From: Hirsutella rhossiliensis
Lineage: Eukaryota; Ascomycota; Sordariomycetes; Hypocreales; Ophiocordycipitaceae
NCBI RefSeq assembly: GCF_020360975.1
Contig: NW_025408671.1
Location: 3,348,001-3,412,000, forward strand
Direction of reading: 5' to 3'
Length of the DNA stretch: 64,000 bases
Below, piece after piece: positions 11,369-22,036 of the stretch. Every line of letters starts with the position of its first letter. Position 1 is the stretch's first letter. The notes beneath the pieces are model-generated. The model saw only the letters and a program-made list of their open reading frames with translations, did no database searches and was not told the origin of the DNA. A program made the position numbers and the translations under genes.

Positions 11369-12374
11369 TCAGTCGTGTCCGGGGCGACTTGACTCGCGGA
11401 CTTGACCGCTAGAGTAGTTACCGACCAATGTTGGGCTCTCGTCGGGAGAGTCGGCTGTTTTGGCAGGTATGTATGCGACCATGGCTTTGCTGGCTCCCTG
11501 CATGCAGTATTGTACGACGGAAATCTTGCGGTCGCTGGGGGCCAGTTTCGCAATCTGTCGGATGTCGCTGGTCCGCGGCAGGAAAAGCCCGTGGTCCATT
11601 GCCTGGTACGCGCCGTGGAGTTGCTCGAGATTATACGGCTGCATGGTGCTCAGGTCGAAAATTTTGTCACATGTGTATCCAGGGCCACCCCAGGGTGGGC
11701 TGGCAAACAAGACGGATGTCTTGACGTTGACTCGCAGGTCGGGGTGCAGCTGATCCCGGCGATGAACTAAGGCGTCCACGTACTCGAAACTGTCGCCGAG
11801 AACCCAGGTGACGAGAGACGGGTCGACGCCGTATACCTCGGCATTATGCTGTGCACACGCAAGCGTCGAGGCGTCTCGCTCGACGGCAACGATGTGCTCC
11901 CAGCGCTCGCTCAGGGCGAAGGCGATGGTGTTTCCTCCAGCGCCCGCAAAGGCGTCGATGAGAATCTTCTTCTTTTCATTGGTGCCACCAAGATCGCGGG
12001 CAACCTCGCTGCGCAGTGAAACAGAAGCACAGGACGTGAGCCGTGGACCCTGGAGACGCGCCAGGATGGGGAGGCTCACCGTGCGACTGGCTCAGGGGTG
12101 ACGCCGAACCAAGCGTCGTCGGTCAGATGGACGCCCTGGTCGTAGAGCGAGAAGATGGAAAACCTCTGCGCAAAGTACCTGAGAGACTGGTGAGTCAAAG
12201 TCGCCCTGGGCCTCATCTGGTCACGTACTTTTGATTGTCCCAGGGAACTTCATGTTTGCCGGTGTAATGCTTGCACTCGGCGGTCAGAGGGAGCCTCAGA
12301 GCAGGCTCCATAGAAAATCCAGCGGCCGGATCTTCTCGGGAGACACCTTCATTTCCCAAGCCGCTTCCCCTCAT
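11369..12374 (-). CDS. TGS1: trimethylguanosine synthase (snRNA/snoRNA cap hypermethylase)
   Basis: Three exons (12374-12229, 12178-12080, 12008-11369) give 294 aa. TGS1 converts the m7G cap of snRNAs and snoRNAs to 2,2,7-trimethylguanosine, using S-adenosylmethionine, in the nucleus or nucleolus. The N-terminal signature TAECKHYTGKHEVPWDNQK joins across intron 1 to YFAQRFSIFSLYDQGVHL and TDDAWFGVTPEPVA. SAM motif I is IDAFAGAGGN (about 99-108) and the catalytic motif IV is ASPPWGGPGY (about 184-193), where Trp stacks on the m7G. The first in-frame ATG candidates are 12374 and 12311 (MEPALRLPL). Fungal homologues usually have a short leader, so 12311 is a real alternative. It is compact, lacking the long N-terminal region of animal TGS1. 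Confidence 0.92.
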
Positions 12375-12758
12375 TGTGGGAGACGGGCGGGTGGCAGCTG
12401 TGAGCCGATGAGCAATGATGTTGAAGAGGTGAGACGACGACTTTCTGACTTTTTGACCTGGCAAACTGGAAGGGGTGATAGGCCCACTGCAGCTCCATGT
12501 CCCCTTGTACCTCGTCACCCGTGGTCGGTGAAAAGATACATGCTCAAGCCGCACTAGGATCAGGGTCACGTCTGCCTGTAGCGCAGACGATGGGGCACCT
12601 GTCTCGTGAGGGATGGACAGCTTGCTCCAACATCGCGGTCCCGTCACCTCGACCACCTACTACGGCCGCGTCGCGAACACCACACCTGCGAGATACGCTC
12701 GAAAAAATCCGACTACTGGCCCGGCAACGTTCGCGAGCCCGCCGAGGGCCCCAGGACA
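12375..12758. promoter_or_regulatory. shared divergent promoter region, TGS1 / GRASP
   Basis: The two start codons point away from each other and are 384 bp apart, so both promoters must lie in or overlap this interval. If TGS1 starts at 12311 the gap is 447 bp. No clear TATA box is visible. Confidence 0.6.
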
Positions 12759-13891
12759 ATGTTCAACGCGCTGAACCGGTTCATGTCCCGCCTCGATGGC
12801 GGCGACCAACAACAGCAACGTCAGCACGAGCGAGGCTCCTTTGGCTTCCAGGTGCTGAGAAACACCAACCTGGACCTTGCGATAGAGCCGTGGTTCGACT
12901 TTATAGTAGGGATCAACGGAAGACCGATTGTGCGAAGCCCTTCCCCGTCCTCCCTTTGCGGTCGAGCCAGCAGCATCCAACTTACATGACGGCAGGACAA
13001 CCCCGATCCGACCTTGTTCGCCCAAGAGATTCGAAACTGCGCCGGCAGCACCGTAACACTGGGTCTTTGGAATGCAAAGGTATCTACAGGTCGCGTGCGG
13101 ACGGATCGCGGCTCCCGCTGACACCTATCCAGGGCCAACGTACGAGAGAGATGCATGTCCCTGTCCCCAGCGACACCGCGTCACTCGGGCTGTCCCTTCA
13201 GTACTCGCCAATTGCCCTCGCCGCCAACGTCTGGCACGTACTCGACGTCGCCGCAAACTCTCCCGCCGATCACGCGGCCCTCCTGCCTTACAGCGACTAC
13301 ATTCTCGGGAGCCCCGAGGGAGCTCTCCACGGCGAAGCGGCTCTTGGGGAGCTTGTCGAGGACCACATCGGCAGACCCTTGCGCCTGCACGTCTACAACA
13401 ACGAATACAATGTCACAAGGGAGGTTACCATACAACCAAGCCGAGGCTGGGGCGGTGAGGGAGCTCTGGGGTGTATCCTTGGCTACGGGGCTTTGCACCG
13501 GCTACCAGCTCCGCTGAGTGAGCCCGTCGATGCGCCTGGGGAGACCATGTTCGACGGCGACGTGAATGAGAAGAACGAAAGGACAGCTGTGCTGGGCGAT
13601 TCGGCCCTCCCTCTGCCGCCCGGAGGCGAGTATCTCATCCCAGCCCAGATGGTTGACTCAGCACCCACCGGAGGCCCACCACGGACGGGAACGGCAAAGA
13701 AGAAGGAGCGTCACGGTCACAGCCCGAACCCGCTGATGGATGACTACTTCAAGGAAGAGGAGAAAAAGAGCCGTGAGCTCGACAATGCGCCCAAGCCAAA
13801 AAGTTCCGGGGTGCCTCCGCCACCCAAGGCAGCTGGAGGGCCACCCAAAGCCGACGCAAAAGAGGTGGCAGAAGGAGGCGGTGGCGAGTGA
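12759..13891 (+). CDS. GRH1: GRASP-type Golgi reassembly stacking protein
   Basis: Three exons (12759-12929, 12996-13079, 13133-13891) encode 337 aa. Two tandem PDZ-like GRASP domains are visible: the first from GSFGFQVLRNTNLDLAIEPW through FIVGINGRPI-DNPDPTLFAQ (about 26-105), the second from LGLSLQYSPI through the VWHVLDVAANSPADHAALL and DYILGSPEGALHGEAAL motifs (about 108-215). The C-terminal third is Pro/Ser/Lys-rich and probably unstructured. The N terminus MFNALNRFMSRL is a possible amphipathic helix. Yeast Grh1 also starts Met-Phe, is N-acetylated by NatC and uses such a helix for membrane attachment, so the same is inferred here; there is no Gly2 for myristoylation. GRASPs act at early Golgi/ER exit sites and in unconventional secretion. 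Confidence 0.94.
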
Positions 13892-14075
13892 GGCGGAGGA
13901 GGCAGGGCGACAGCGACCATTCTCCCTTGAACAAATCTCAATTTGGCGCCTCCATTGGCAGGCTCTTGCCGGCGTGTGATGACATTGCATATCGTACAAT
14001 CTATCCACCGTCCTTGTAAACTCCCATTCCCACTCGGATTTTCTTCTTCCTCTGTTCTGGCCAGTACGGGGCCTT

Positions 14076-14750
14076 TTAGTTGATGAAATTGATGCAGAAG
14101 AAATGCACCGCGAGGCTGCAGGCAACGTAGTCGGCAAAGGCTCTGCGGAGGTGGACACGGTCAGCACGGGAGCTTGCGGCGAGCGTGGGCCAGGATCCGA
14201 CCTCTCTGGGGAAACGGCGGTGAATTCGCTCTTGTTGGATTCGGTCGTCTGAGATCGTAATGAGACTGCGATGAGTGAGTACTTGAACGAAGAAAGAAGG
14301 CAGCCGAGTAGGGGTGTGCCTTACCCGTCAAGACGAACTGGCCGACAGTTGCGGAAAAGCCGGAGAGGAAGGCGTTGAAAGGCTGCGTAGGTGGACGACA
14401 TTAGCTCTCTGAGAAACGGGGTATTCCGCCTTTCTCTTTGCGGAGCGATTGAAGGTTGGTCGGGAAGCCGTTCTGGCACATACGTAGTTGCCGGCGAGGA
14501 CGCAGTACAAGAACTGCAGGGCACCATTGACGACGAGGAAGAAGAGGAAGGCATCGATGAGCTTTGTGCGCTGGGGCGTCTGCTTCATGTAGTACTGGTA
14601 GATGTTGCGGAGCACCTGGTCCCAGTTTGCGGCACCGCCCTTTGCCGTCGGTGAGGACTGCGGAGGGGCGGAGCGGGCAGCCGTGGTGCCGGCCTGGGAC
14701 GTGACGACGGACGAGGGCGTGGGCTCGCGGGCGCTCTTCTTGGGAGCCAT
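14076..14750 (-). CDS. OST2: oligosaccharyltransferase subunit OST2 / DAD1
   Basis: Four exons (14750-14484, 14382-14325, 14265-14202, 14142-14076) give 151 aa. The spliced product has a Ser/Thr/Pro-rich cytosolic head, then YYMKQTPQRTKLIDAFLFFL, GALQFLYCVLAGNY, PFNAFLSGFSATVGQFVLT and the family's C terminus AFADYVACSLAVHFFCINFIN. Three hydrophobic helices are visible, as expected for DAD1/Ost2, a small membrane subunit of the ER complex that transfers N-glycans to nascent proteins. Each of the four exons is needed to complete the family sequence. The donor of the last intron (GTCGGA at 14201) is weak but keeps the SPE-R-AFADY join. The gene converges with GRASP (184 bp between stops). Confidence 0.94.
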
Positions 14751-15058
14751 GCTGGGTCGACGGCTGAATGATTGATTTCGGTCTGGCGTGAGGGTGTCGC
14801 GACAGGTTGGAATTGGAGAGGTATCGCAGTCGGGCCACGTAAGGTACGAGAGAGCTACCCCGGGAGGAGTGCAGTCCTGTGATTGGCTGCGGAGCACGCA
14901 CTAAAATGCCGCCGCTCAGTCGCTGGAGCCCCACCATGTCGTCAGTTGCTCCGAGGAACCGAACAGCTTTCAGCTTCGCCTCCGAGATCTGCCTCCGGAA
15001 AGCCACAGTTCTACTGATATTCTGGGGATACTCGATTTGCAGCAGCAACAGCTTCATC
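14751..15058. promoter_or_regulatory. shared divergent promoter region, OST2 / TMEM14
   Basis: Only 308 bp separate the two divergent start codons. The plus-strand 5' leader must be short, because the TMEM14 ATG is immediately followed by an intron. No TATA box is obvious. Confidence 0.6.
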
Positions 15059-15498
15059 ATGGTAAGGCTCTTGTCAACCCTGGCAGCATAGTCACTGACA
15101 CGGCACCCGCCGACAGTCGCAACAGCTGGAGTTCTCGTCCTACGTCCTCGCGGCGCTCACTGCCGGCGGCGGCATCATGGGCTACGTGAGGACGCGCTCC
15201 GTCCCTTCGCTCGTTGCTGGATCGGCCGTCGGCATTCTCTGTGCGCTCTCTCTACGCCCAACCCTCATCTCCCCAGACTGTTGAATATTGACCACTTCGT
15301 CCAGATGGCTTCGGCGGCTACCGCCTGCAGAGCCGCCAGCCCTACGGCATCGAGCTGAGCCTCCTCGCCTCCGTCATCCTCGGCGGCTCTGCAATTCCCC
15401 GCGCCATCCGCCTCAAGAAGCCCGTCCCCATCCTTCTCAGTGTCCTGTCCACATTTGGCATGCTCACCTTTGGCAACGCGTACCGACAGCAGCTGTGA
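15059..15498 (+). CDS. TMEM14-family small membrane protein (UPF0136)
   Basis: The coding sequence is 15059-15061, 15117-15240 and 15305-15498, encoding 106 aa. The first coding exon is only the ATG: GTAAGG follows directly, and the acceptor CGACAG joins M to SQQLEFSSYVLAAL. The second intron joins ILY to GFGGYRLQSRQPYG. The product has four hydrophobic segments with the family pattern TAGGGIMGYVRTRSVPSLVA, LLASVILGGSAIPRA and LLSVLSTFGMLTFGNAYR. TMEM14 proteins sit in mitochondrial or other internal membranes; animal TMEM14C is linked to porphyrin import for haem synthesis, but the role in fungi is not established. An upstream in-frame extension from 14879 is open but overlaps the promoter and has no family match. 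Confidence 0.9.
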
Positions 15499-15704
15499 CG
15501 GTAACGGAGGATGGTGTCTGTATTGGAAAACCTCACGCCATTCATTCCATAGTCAGATTCTGTATTTTACATTGTTCAGCTTACAATTGGACTCGTCCAC
15601 AGCTCTCAATGTCGATTCGATTCGTGTAGTATTCGTACCTGGATAGCACCCTGCTTCCATGTAATAGAGCCAGCGTCGATGTACGGGATAGAGCCGGGCC
15701 TCAA

Positions 15705-16001
15705 TCACAGGCCTAGTGCCTTTTGTTCCTCCTTGATTCGGTCGCGCTTGGCCCTGGCGGCGGCCCTGTTCTCGGCTTGCATCTTGCTCCGTTCTTCGCG
15801 CAGGCACTTGTTGACCTGGTCCTTGACGCCGTTGCAGCCGCCGGTGGCCTTGTGCATGAAGCCTTTGGAGTGGCACTCTTCAAGCACGGCGATGATGTCC
15901 TCGCACGCTGGACCGCCAGTCAGCCGAGGCCCTCGCTCGCTCGCCGTCTCAGGGGGAGCAGTCGTACCCAAAGCGTTCTTCGTATGTAGATGCGGATGCA
16001 T
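15705..16001 (-). CDS. CMC2: twin CX9C mitochondrial COX assembly protein
   Basis: Two exons (16001-15968 and 15907-15705) encode 78 aa. The start MHPHLHT is characteristic of Cmc2. The splice removes a 60-bp intron and joins KNAL to [17 protein letters not shown]. The twin CX9C motifs are [11 protein letters not shown] and [11 protein letters not shown], which form the disulfide-linked helical hairpin imported by the Mia40 relay into the intermembrane space. The Lys/Arg/Glu-rich tail ([20 protein letters not shown]) is a predicted helix. Cmc2 is needed for cytochrome c oxidase assembly. Reading upstream of the ATG gives a longer open frame without family similarity, so the short start is preferred. 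Confidence 0.92.
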   Translation of the reverse strand: MHPHLHTKNALGTTAPPETASERGPRLTGGPACEDIIAVLEECHSKGFMHKATGGCNGVKDQVNKCLREERSKMQAENRAAARAKRDRIKEEQKALGL

Positions 16002-16299
16002 CTTTTGGGGGGTTCGGGGTTTGTTTGATTCTTCTCTTTGCGCGCGCCCAAGTCGAGGTGGCAATGCAGGATGGCAGACACCGCCAAACTGCGTACCTAG
16101 CAAAGACGCTTGGACCACCCAGACAATGAGCGCGAAGCCCACAGTGCGCGCAGCTCTCTCTCCACACTGACCGAGCATCACTCTCGAGCCATCAAAAACC
16201 TCGAATTCATCTACCGGTTGGCAACGCTTCTCGCCCGTCGTCGTTCAGCATTGTGAATTACGCAATCCATCTCGGACACCAGCGGCTCCCCTCGACGCA
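16002..16299. promoter_or_regulatory. shared divergent promoter region, CMC2 / prefoldin-2
   Basis: 298 bp lie between two divergent start codons. This is the third such pair in 5 kb. No TATA box is clear. Confidence 0.6.
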
Positions 16300-16980
16300 A
16301 TGTCGGCGCAGCAGCAGGCACCTGCCAAAAAGCAGCAGGGTGGGTTCCCTCGACATTGCTTCATGATGGATGATGCTGCCTGTGCGACGGTCATGCTTAA
16401 TGTCTTGTTTTCAATAGATCTGCAGACGGCCTACTCAAACTACAAGAACACACTCCAGCAAATCGCCCAAAAAATTGGGGATATCGAGCAGGAAGCTGAA
16501 GAACACAGGTCCGTCTTTGCTCATCCCTCCCCCTTCCGCTTCATAACCCCGGTAAAACCGCCATGGGCTCGCGCGAGCCGGGCGGCAACCGACGGCCTTC
16601 TCGGTCCCGCGATTCTGCCCGGCTGGCAGTTGCGTTTTCTCGACGCCTCACCGCTCGGAGGACTCTCACCGCTTATACTGTCTGTCGACATGCTAGGCTT
16701 GTTTTGGAAACGCTGGAGCCGCTGTCAGAGAATCGCAAATGCTTCCGATTGATCAATGGCGTCTTGGTCGAGAGGACCGTCAAGGATGTGGTGCCCGCCC
16801 TCAAGACGAACCAGGAGGGGCTGAGAAAGGTGCTCGACGACCTGGTCAAGCAATACAAGACCAAGCAGGATGATCTCGACAAGTGGAAGGTTTGTCGCCG
16901 ATTTCATCCTTGGCCCGTCGAGAATGCCTCTGCTGACTCAATCACAGAAGAAAAATAATGTACAGGTAGTGCAGCAGTGA
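16300..16980 (+). CDS. GIM4: prefoldin subunit 2 (Gim4)
   Basis: Four exons (16300-16339, 16418-16508, 16697-16889, 16948-16980) encode 118 aa. The spliced protein reads as a beta-class prefoldin: an N-terminal helix (DLQTAYSNYKNTLQQIAQKI and following), the hairpin turn LEPLSENRKCFRLINGVLVE, and a C-terminal helix (VVPALKTNQEGLRKVLDDLV and following). The tiny last exon supplies KKNNVQVVQQ, the family's usual C terminus. Prefoldin is a hexameric cytosolic chaperone that hands actin and tubulin to the CCT chaperonin. Intron 2 is unusually long for this block (188 bp). Confidence 0.94.
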
Positions 16981-19900
16981 GACCGTTAGTTGAATTGCGC
17001 ACACGGGGATGCTTTGATCGGTTGAAGAGTTGTCCTTCCATCTCTACCTCCTTGCTGCCACACGCGAAGCACGCCTCGTTCAGGTCGTCGTGGATCGGTG
17101 ACACGCTGAAGCTTCCAGCTTGGGGGTCGCAAGGGTACCGAAGCTCTCTTCTTTCCCGCTCTGCGCCCGCCAAGCCGGCGGAAATGCGCGCAACGAAAGA
17201 CGATGCTTCGCCTTTGTATGTATGCCTTCGACTCCGGGCTGGCTGCAGTTCCTACGGGGGATCCTGGGCCCCCTATCTCTCCGCGGGCTGTCCAGGAGCC
17301 AGCCGGCATCGATGCGTTGTACACTTGGATGCAGTGGAGCCCGGCGGCAAGGGCGTCTCGATGCCCAACGGCATGCAGTTCCCGGCAACTGTTCATTTCA
17401 TGCCATCCGTGGCTCACCGGTCGTAAATCAAGGTCCAGTGGCCTGCCGTGGCTCTTGGCCTCAGCCTGGACGAAGATCAAAATTCTTGACAGCCAACAAT
17501 ATGCGGAGGTGGTGGGTGAGCTGAGTGAGCCTTGCAGATTTGTCGTCCAGTGACGGCATGCCGAAAGCGTGAGACGATGACAATGTCCGACATCCCAGCA
17601 CTCGGCACAGTCATGCCAGAGGAGCAGCCGGGCCAACAGTCAATCACGGCACTTTATGTGATGAGGGGAGCAGACGAGACCATCCTATCCATGCACTGCA
17701 CTGCAAAGCCGCACAGTACACATGGTTCAGACGACCAAGCCTCCTGGAACGCGGCGAGCCGATCTTGCCCAAATTACTTGGCACTCGCCCTGAGATTCAC
17801 TGAGAGGGTCTTCACTGGCCTTTGGCGCTGGGCCATGCTTGACAAGCAGGCCAAACCCCGCGTCATAAGCCATAGCGACACTTGCATGCGCAGCGCAGCG
17901 GCTTAGTGAGGTCTGATTGCACCCGTTGAAGCGCCACCTGAGCGTGGTCCACGCAGGGAGTGCGGCGATGACACTTGAGGCCACGCCCCAAAACACATAG
18001 CTTCTGGAAGGATGCTCTCCTGTGCAGCACCTGGCATTGCGTCACAAATGACCAAACGACACAGGCATCAGCGCCGCTAGGCGGGGGGGCTCCAAGTGCG
18101 TCAGAATTCCGCTTGCCTGCTTGGATGCTTGCTTCGTGTATGTACATACTTGCAACACGAGAGAAGCCCCTGACGCCTGCAGTTCTCTGTGTGTGCCGCT
18201 TTCGGACCTTGGCGTATGTATGCAGGTCTAGAGAATGCAGGGCGTCATCCAGTGTCTTATCCCGAGAGGACGCAAGTACGGTAATACCTTGAAAACTGTT
18301 GTGGATGCCGAGCGTGCAGTCAATGGGAGTTGAACGAAGCCGACAACTCGAACAGAGACGGCAGGCAACAGTGCGGTCGACATGGTCTAGGAGCTGAAGA
18401 TGCAGCCCGATGGGATAGGCTTAGCTCACTGGTGATCAGCAACGCTCGTCCATGAGGGCCAGAGAATGTGTCTCCCGGCTTTAGGCAGTGAGCCGAGCAA
18501 CTCTCCTGATTCGGCCTGAGACGCTCTCGAGAAAAAGACGCAGCTATCCCCGCCGCTGTGTGAGTACAACTCAAGCCGGGCGCCCTGTGATTTGCAAGAT
18601 TCCTCTCTGGCGGGAGGTGAAGTTGTGCGAAGAGGGGGCCTTCGCTTGCGTCGGATCCCTTGAAACTGACGAAGAGCAAGCTCAACGACTGGCCAACACC
18701 TGGAGCCCCCGGAAGCCACGAAACAAGGGGGCTCTTGTTGGACATTGGGCCGCACACATGAACTGTCGGTCTGGCTCTGCAGGAGACGAATGGTATGTAA
18801 GATAAATCACCAACCCTGTCTGCAGATGGCGAGGTTCGAGGAGCTGGCTCTGGTTCGCTACCGAAAACACGGCAGGTTGCAGAACAGGCCTCCCAGGAAC
18901 GCTCACATTCATGCTCACGACGAACGCCAGGCGGCGTCTGCTCAGTCTTTGGCTGAGAACGGTCGAATAAGCGGGCATTGCTGGTCTTGGGCCCTGTCGT
19001 TGCAGAAACGCTTTCGGGCCAAGGCTCACCTGTCTGACCGCCGCAGGGGGGCGCCTCGGCCGACCAAATCCATGGAGCAACAGCTATTCTGATCGACGGG
19101 TTTGCGGTGAAGCAGCTGTCACGCACTTGCGTAGTTTGCTTTGAGCGCCTGGGTGAGAAGCTTCAATGCACCACGTGGGCTAGCAGCTCGTGGTCTGCCA
19201 TGCCGGCTCGGCTTGGATAGAGAACCTGTTTGTGCCAACAGGGCGTGGGTTGAGCGACGCCTCAGTGCAGCAAGCTGGGGCGGCCACGGAGCGACTGACG
19301 AGGGCTGATTGCGCGGGCAGGCAGTTTGTCGTGGAACCGAAGCCTGGGCGTGGTGGCAGTGAGGTTGAAGCAGTTAACCTTGGCCAAGATTTAAGGCATT
19401 GGACCGGGTAGCCGTTGTGGATGGAGATGAAAGCTGGCACGAAAGCCAAGGCCCCTGTTGTCGTACCTGGCAGAGGTGAGGTTGTCCGGTACAGTAGGTA
19501 CTTCCGTGAGCGTAGCATTGCGCAGGGTGCTGAGCCCATAACAGGCACCACCACCTTGTGCTTGGCAGCTTTCGGCCTAATCCATTCTTTATCGATAGAC
19601 GCTGCGGCACTGCGAGAAGGCCGGACGGATGGGCCACTATCAATGTGTCCAAGCCCTCGCTCTACTTTTGTGACGTTGACTCGGGAATATATGGACATGG
19701 ACTGGGAGACAGCATGCCCACGAAACTGCATGCACGTGGATGCCCTGCAAGCTTTTACCAGGCATGGAGTAGCGCTGGCCGAAGCTGGTAGAAGGGGTGT
19801 GAGCGTTAGCGGATGACCACCCCGGCAGTAGGCCAGGTGAACTGACGAATATGTGACTGTTAGGCCGCTAACAATAATCATCTGGCCTCAACGCTCAATT

Positions 19901-20966
19901 CAAGACGCGTCAAGCTTCCTCAACTTCGCTCCCGCACATCCAACCCACGGCCGCCTCAACGCCCCCCCTGCGCCGCGACCGAACGCTGCCGATACGCCCG
20001 TTGCGAGGTTCCATCGCGAGACCCGGTGCGCTTGATCCAATCCTCTCTTGCTACGCCCCTCTCGTCTGCATTGGCGGCTCGGGCGACCCGGCCAGACGTT
20101 GCGCCTCAGTGTGACAAGGCATCGCCGTCGCAATCCGTCTCGCGACGCCCTGTCTCTCGAGCCGCTCCGTCCGCTTTGTGCCCCCGACATCTCCCACATA
20201 CCTAGGCTGACTCCTCCGTGTCTGGCAGCGAACAAGGAAGGGGGGAAAAAGACGCTCCCAACGATTGTATGTATGTACCCTTTGCCAATTGCCCGGCCTG
20301 TGCCGCATCCATACACATCACATACGCGCGCGCGCACACACGCACACACACACACACACACACATACACATTACAGGCGCGCGCGCGCACACACGCACGC
20401 CACACTACATACAGCCCGTCATAATCGCATACACTAACAGCCCAGAAGTACGTCGGTCGTCCGGCTAGGGAGCCCGTGGTGGTGGTGCTGTTGTTGTTGT
20501 TGGTGTGGAGGTTGCTTGCTTCCTGCTTTCCTGCTTTCCTGCTTGCTTGCTCGCTCTTCGTCTGCTTCTTGCCGGCCCCCCCCATCCATGCGCACCCCCT
20601 CCCACGCCGGGTGATCGCCAACCATCGTCTCCCAACCCCGACCATCAACAAAGCGAGCAAGATACATTATCTGCCTTGGCTATACACCACCTACATCCAT
20701 AGCTCCATATACGCCCAACGGCAAGGCACCATTTGCTCCAAGACACCGGGCCAGGCACAGCCAACGTGCACGACTGCCGTCGTGGTTGACGCATCTCGTG
20801 CAGCATCCGGCAACTGGAGCCACCCCAGGCCGGATACTTGCAAGCCCTACCTTGCCCTCTTGCGACGTGGCCAGGGGACACATCATCGCCAGCAGGACCC
20901 AGCCCGCTGTGCCAGCCCGAAAGCACTCTTCCCGCCGACGCCAGCATCCGCTGCAGGTAGCCAAAT
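16981..20966. other. 4-kb intergenic region, no gene recognised
   Basis: Several open frames of 130-270 codons occur on both strands (for example 18320-19126 and 19180-19881, both minus) but none shows a known motif or a consistent spliced continuation. The right part (about 19900-20966) is probably promoter and 5' leader of the NF-YB gene and contains a CA/CG microsatellite and GCTTG-type tracts near 20510-20560. A non-coding transcript or decayed repeat could be hidden here. Confidence 0.45.
20325..20401 (+). repeat. alternating purine-pyrimidine microsatellite (CG/CA)
   Basis: A CA tract is flanked on both sides by blocks of CGCGCGCG followed by CACACACG. The run is almost entirely alternating purine-pyrimidine over about 75 bp, about 570 bp upstream of the NF-YB start codon. 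Confidence 0.9.
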
Positions 20967-22036
20967 ATGTCGGACTCCCCCCAATCTCCTCCCAAGGATG
21001 TCGACCACGGTGCACAGTCACCCGACGAGGAAGGACAAATGAACGAGACTCAGGACACACAGTCTGCCGGCCTGGCTAGCTACGAGTTCGAGGGCGTTAA
21101 AGAGCAGGATAGGTGGCTTCCCATAGCCAATGGTGAGTCTCCCCCCTCCCCCTCGAGCTTGGCCGTGATTTGCTCGCCTGCCCTCCACGCCCGTCCTTTT
21201 GTACATCAGCCTCGCATATCCATCTGGCGCCGGCCATGGCTCACGATTCGTCAACCAGCCCGGCCGAGGCCTCTCGCGGCCCCAGGCTCGACAAGGCCGA
21301 TGAGCTTGACGCTAATATTCGCAATTTTGCTCCAGTCGCTCGCATCATGAAGAACGCCTTGCCCGACAATGCAAAGATAGCGAAGGAGGCAAAGGAGTGC
21401 ATGCAGGAGTGCGTCAGCGAGTTCATCTCCTTCATTACCAGTGAAGGTAAGTACACTTCAATAGAGTGCAACGAGCCAGAGCTGAGGCTTAGATGAACTC
21501 CGTCTCTTCCAACTCATCTCTCCCTCCTGCTATTTCTCTCTTCCCCACCCGCCCCCCAAATGCGCTCGTCATATCATACACGCTTTTTCTTTGTCTCACC
21601 ATGTCGGGTTTTCAATGGCTAATTCGGACGCAAACCAGCCTCGGAGAAATGCCAGCAGGAAAAGCGGAAAACCGTCAATGGCGAGGACATCCTGTTTGCC
21701 ATGACTTCCCTAGGATTCGAGAACTACGCCGAGGCCTTGAAAGTCTATCTTTCCAAGTACCGCGAGGTACCGTCTCTCCGCCTCGCCCGACCGCGTCCTA
21801 AGATCAAGCGCCTGTGCTGACACCTGCAAAAGCAACAGAACCAATCGAACAGGGATAGGGCCATGGAAAACACCTGGGGAAGCTCTATGATGCCTGGCGA
21901 AAAAGGCGAGCCTTCGTCTGCTGGTGGGGACTACGCCGCCGAAGGGTCGGCCAACGCTGACGGTGGTGCGGATCCCAACTACATGTACAGCTCGCACGCC
22001 ACACACAACGGTGCTGGCGCCGGAGAAGGATACTAG
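20967..22036 (+). CDS. hapC: CCAAT-binding complex subunit NF-YB (HapC/Hap3)
   Basis: Four exons (20967-21132, 21336-21446, 21639-21766, 21833-22036) encode 202 aa. The histone-fold core (about residues 49-139) is complete: [80 protein letters not shown]. This H2B-like subunit pairs with NF-YC and then NF-YA to bind CCAAT boxes; in moulds the complex also recruits HapX under iron limitation. The N terminus ([13 protein letters not shown]) and the C-terminal Gly/Ala/Asn-rich tail are fungal-specific. Introns 1 and 2 are long (203 and 192 bp). Intron 1 contains an in-frame ATG at 21236 with an open frame into the histone fold, allowing an alternative N terminus. Confidence 0.95.

Noticed and set aside
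18320..19126. 268-codon minus-strand open frame in the 4-kb gap
   Set aside because: No motif, no plausible splice continuation, and comparable open frames on the other strand over the same bases.
19180..19881. 233-codon minus-strand open frame
   Set aside because: Composition looks random, with no recognisable family and no promoter or intron signals.
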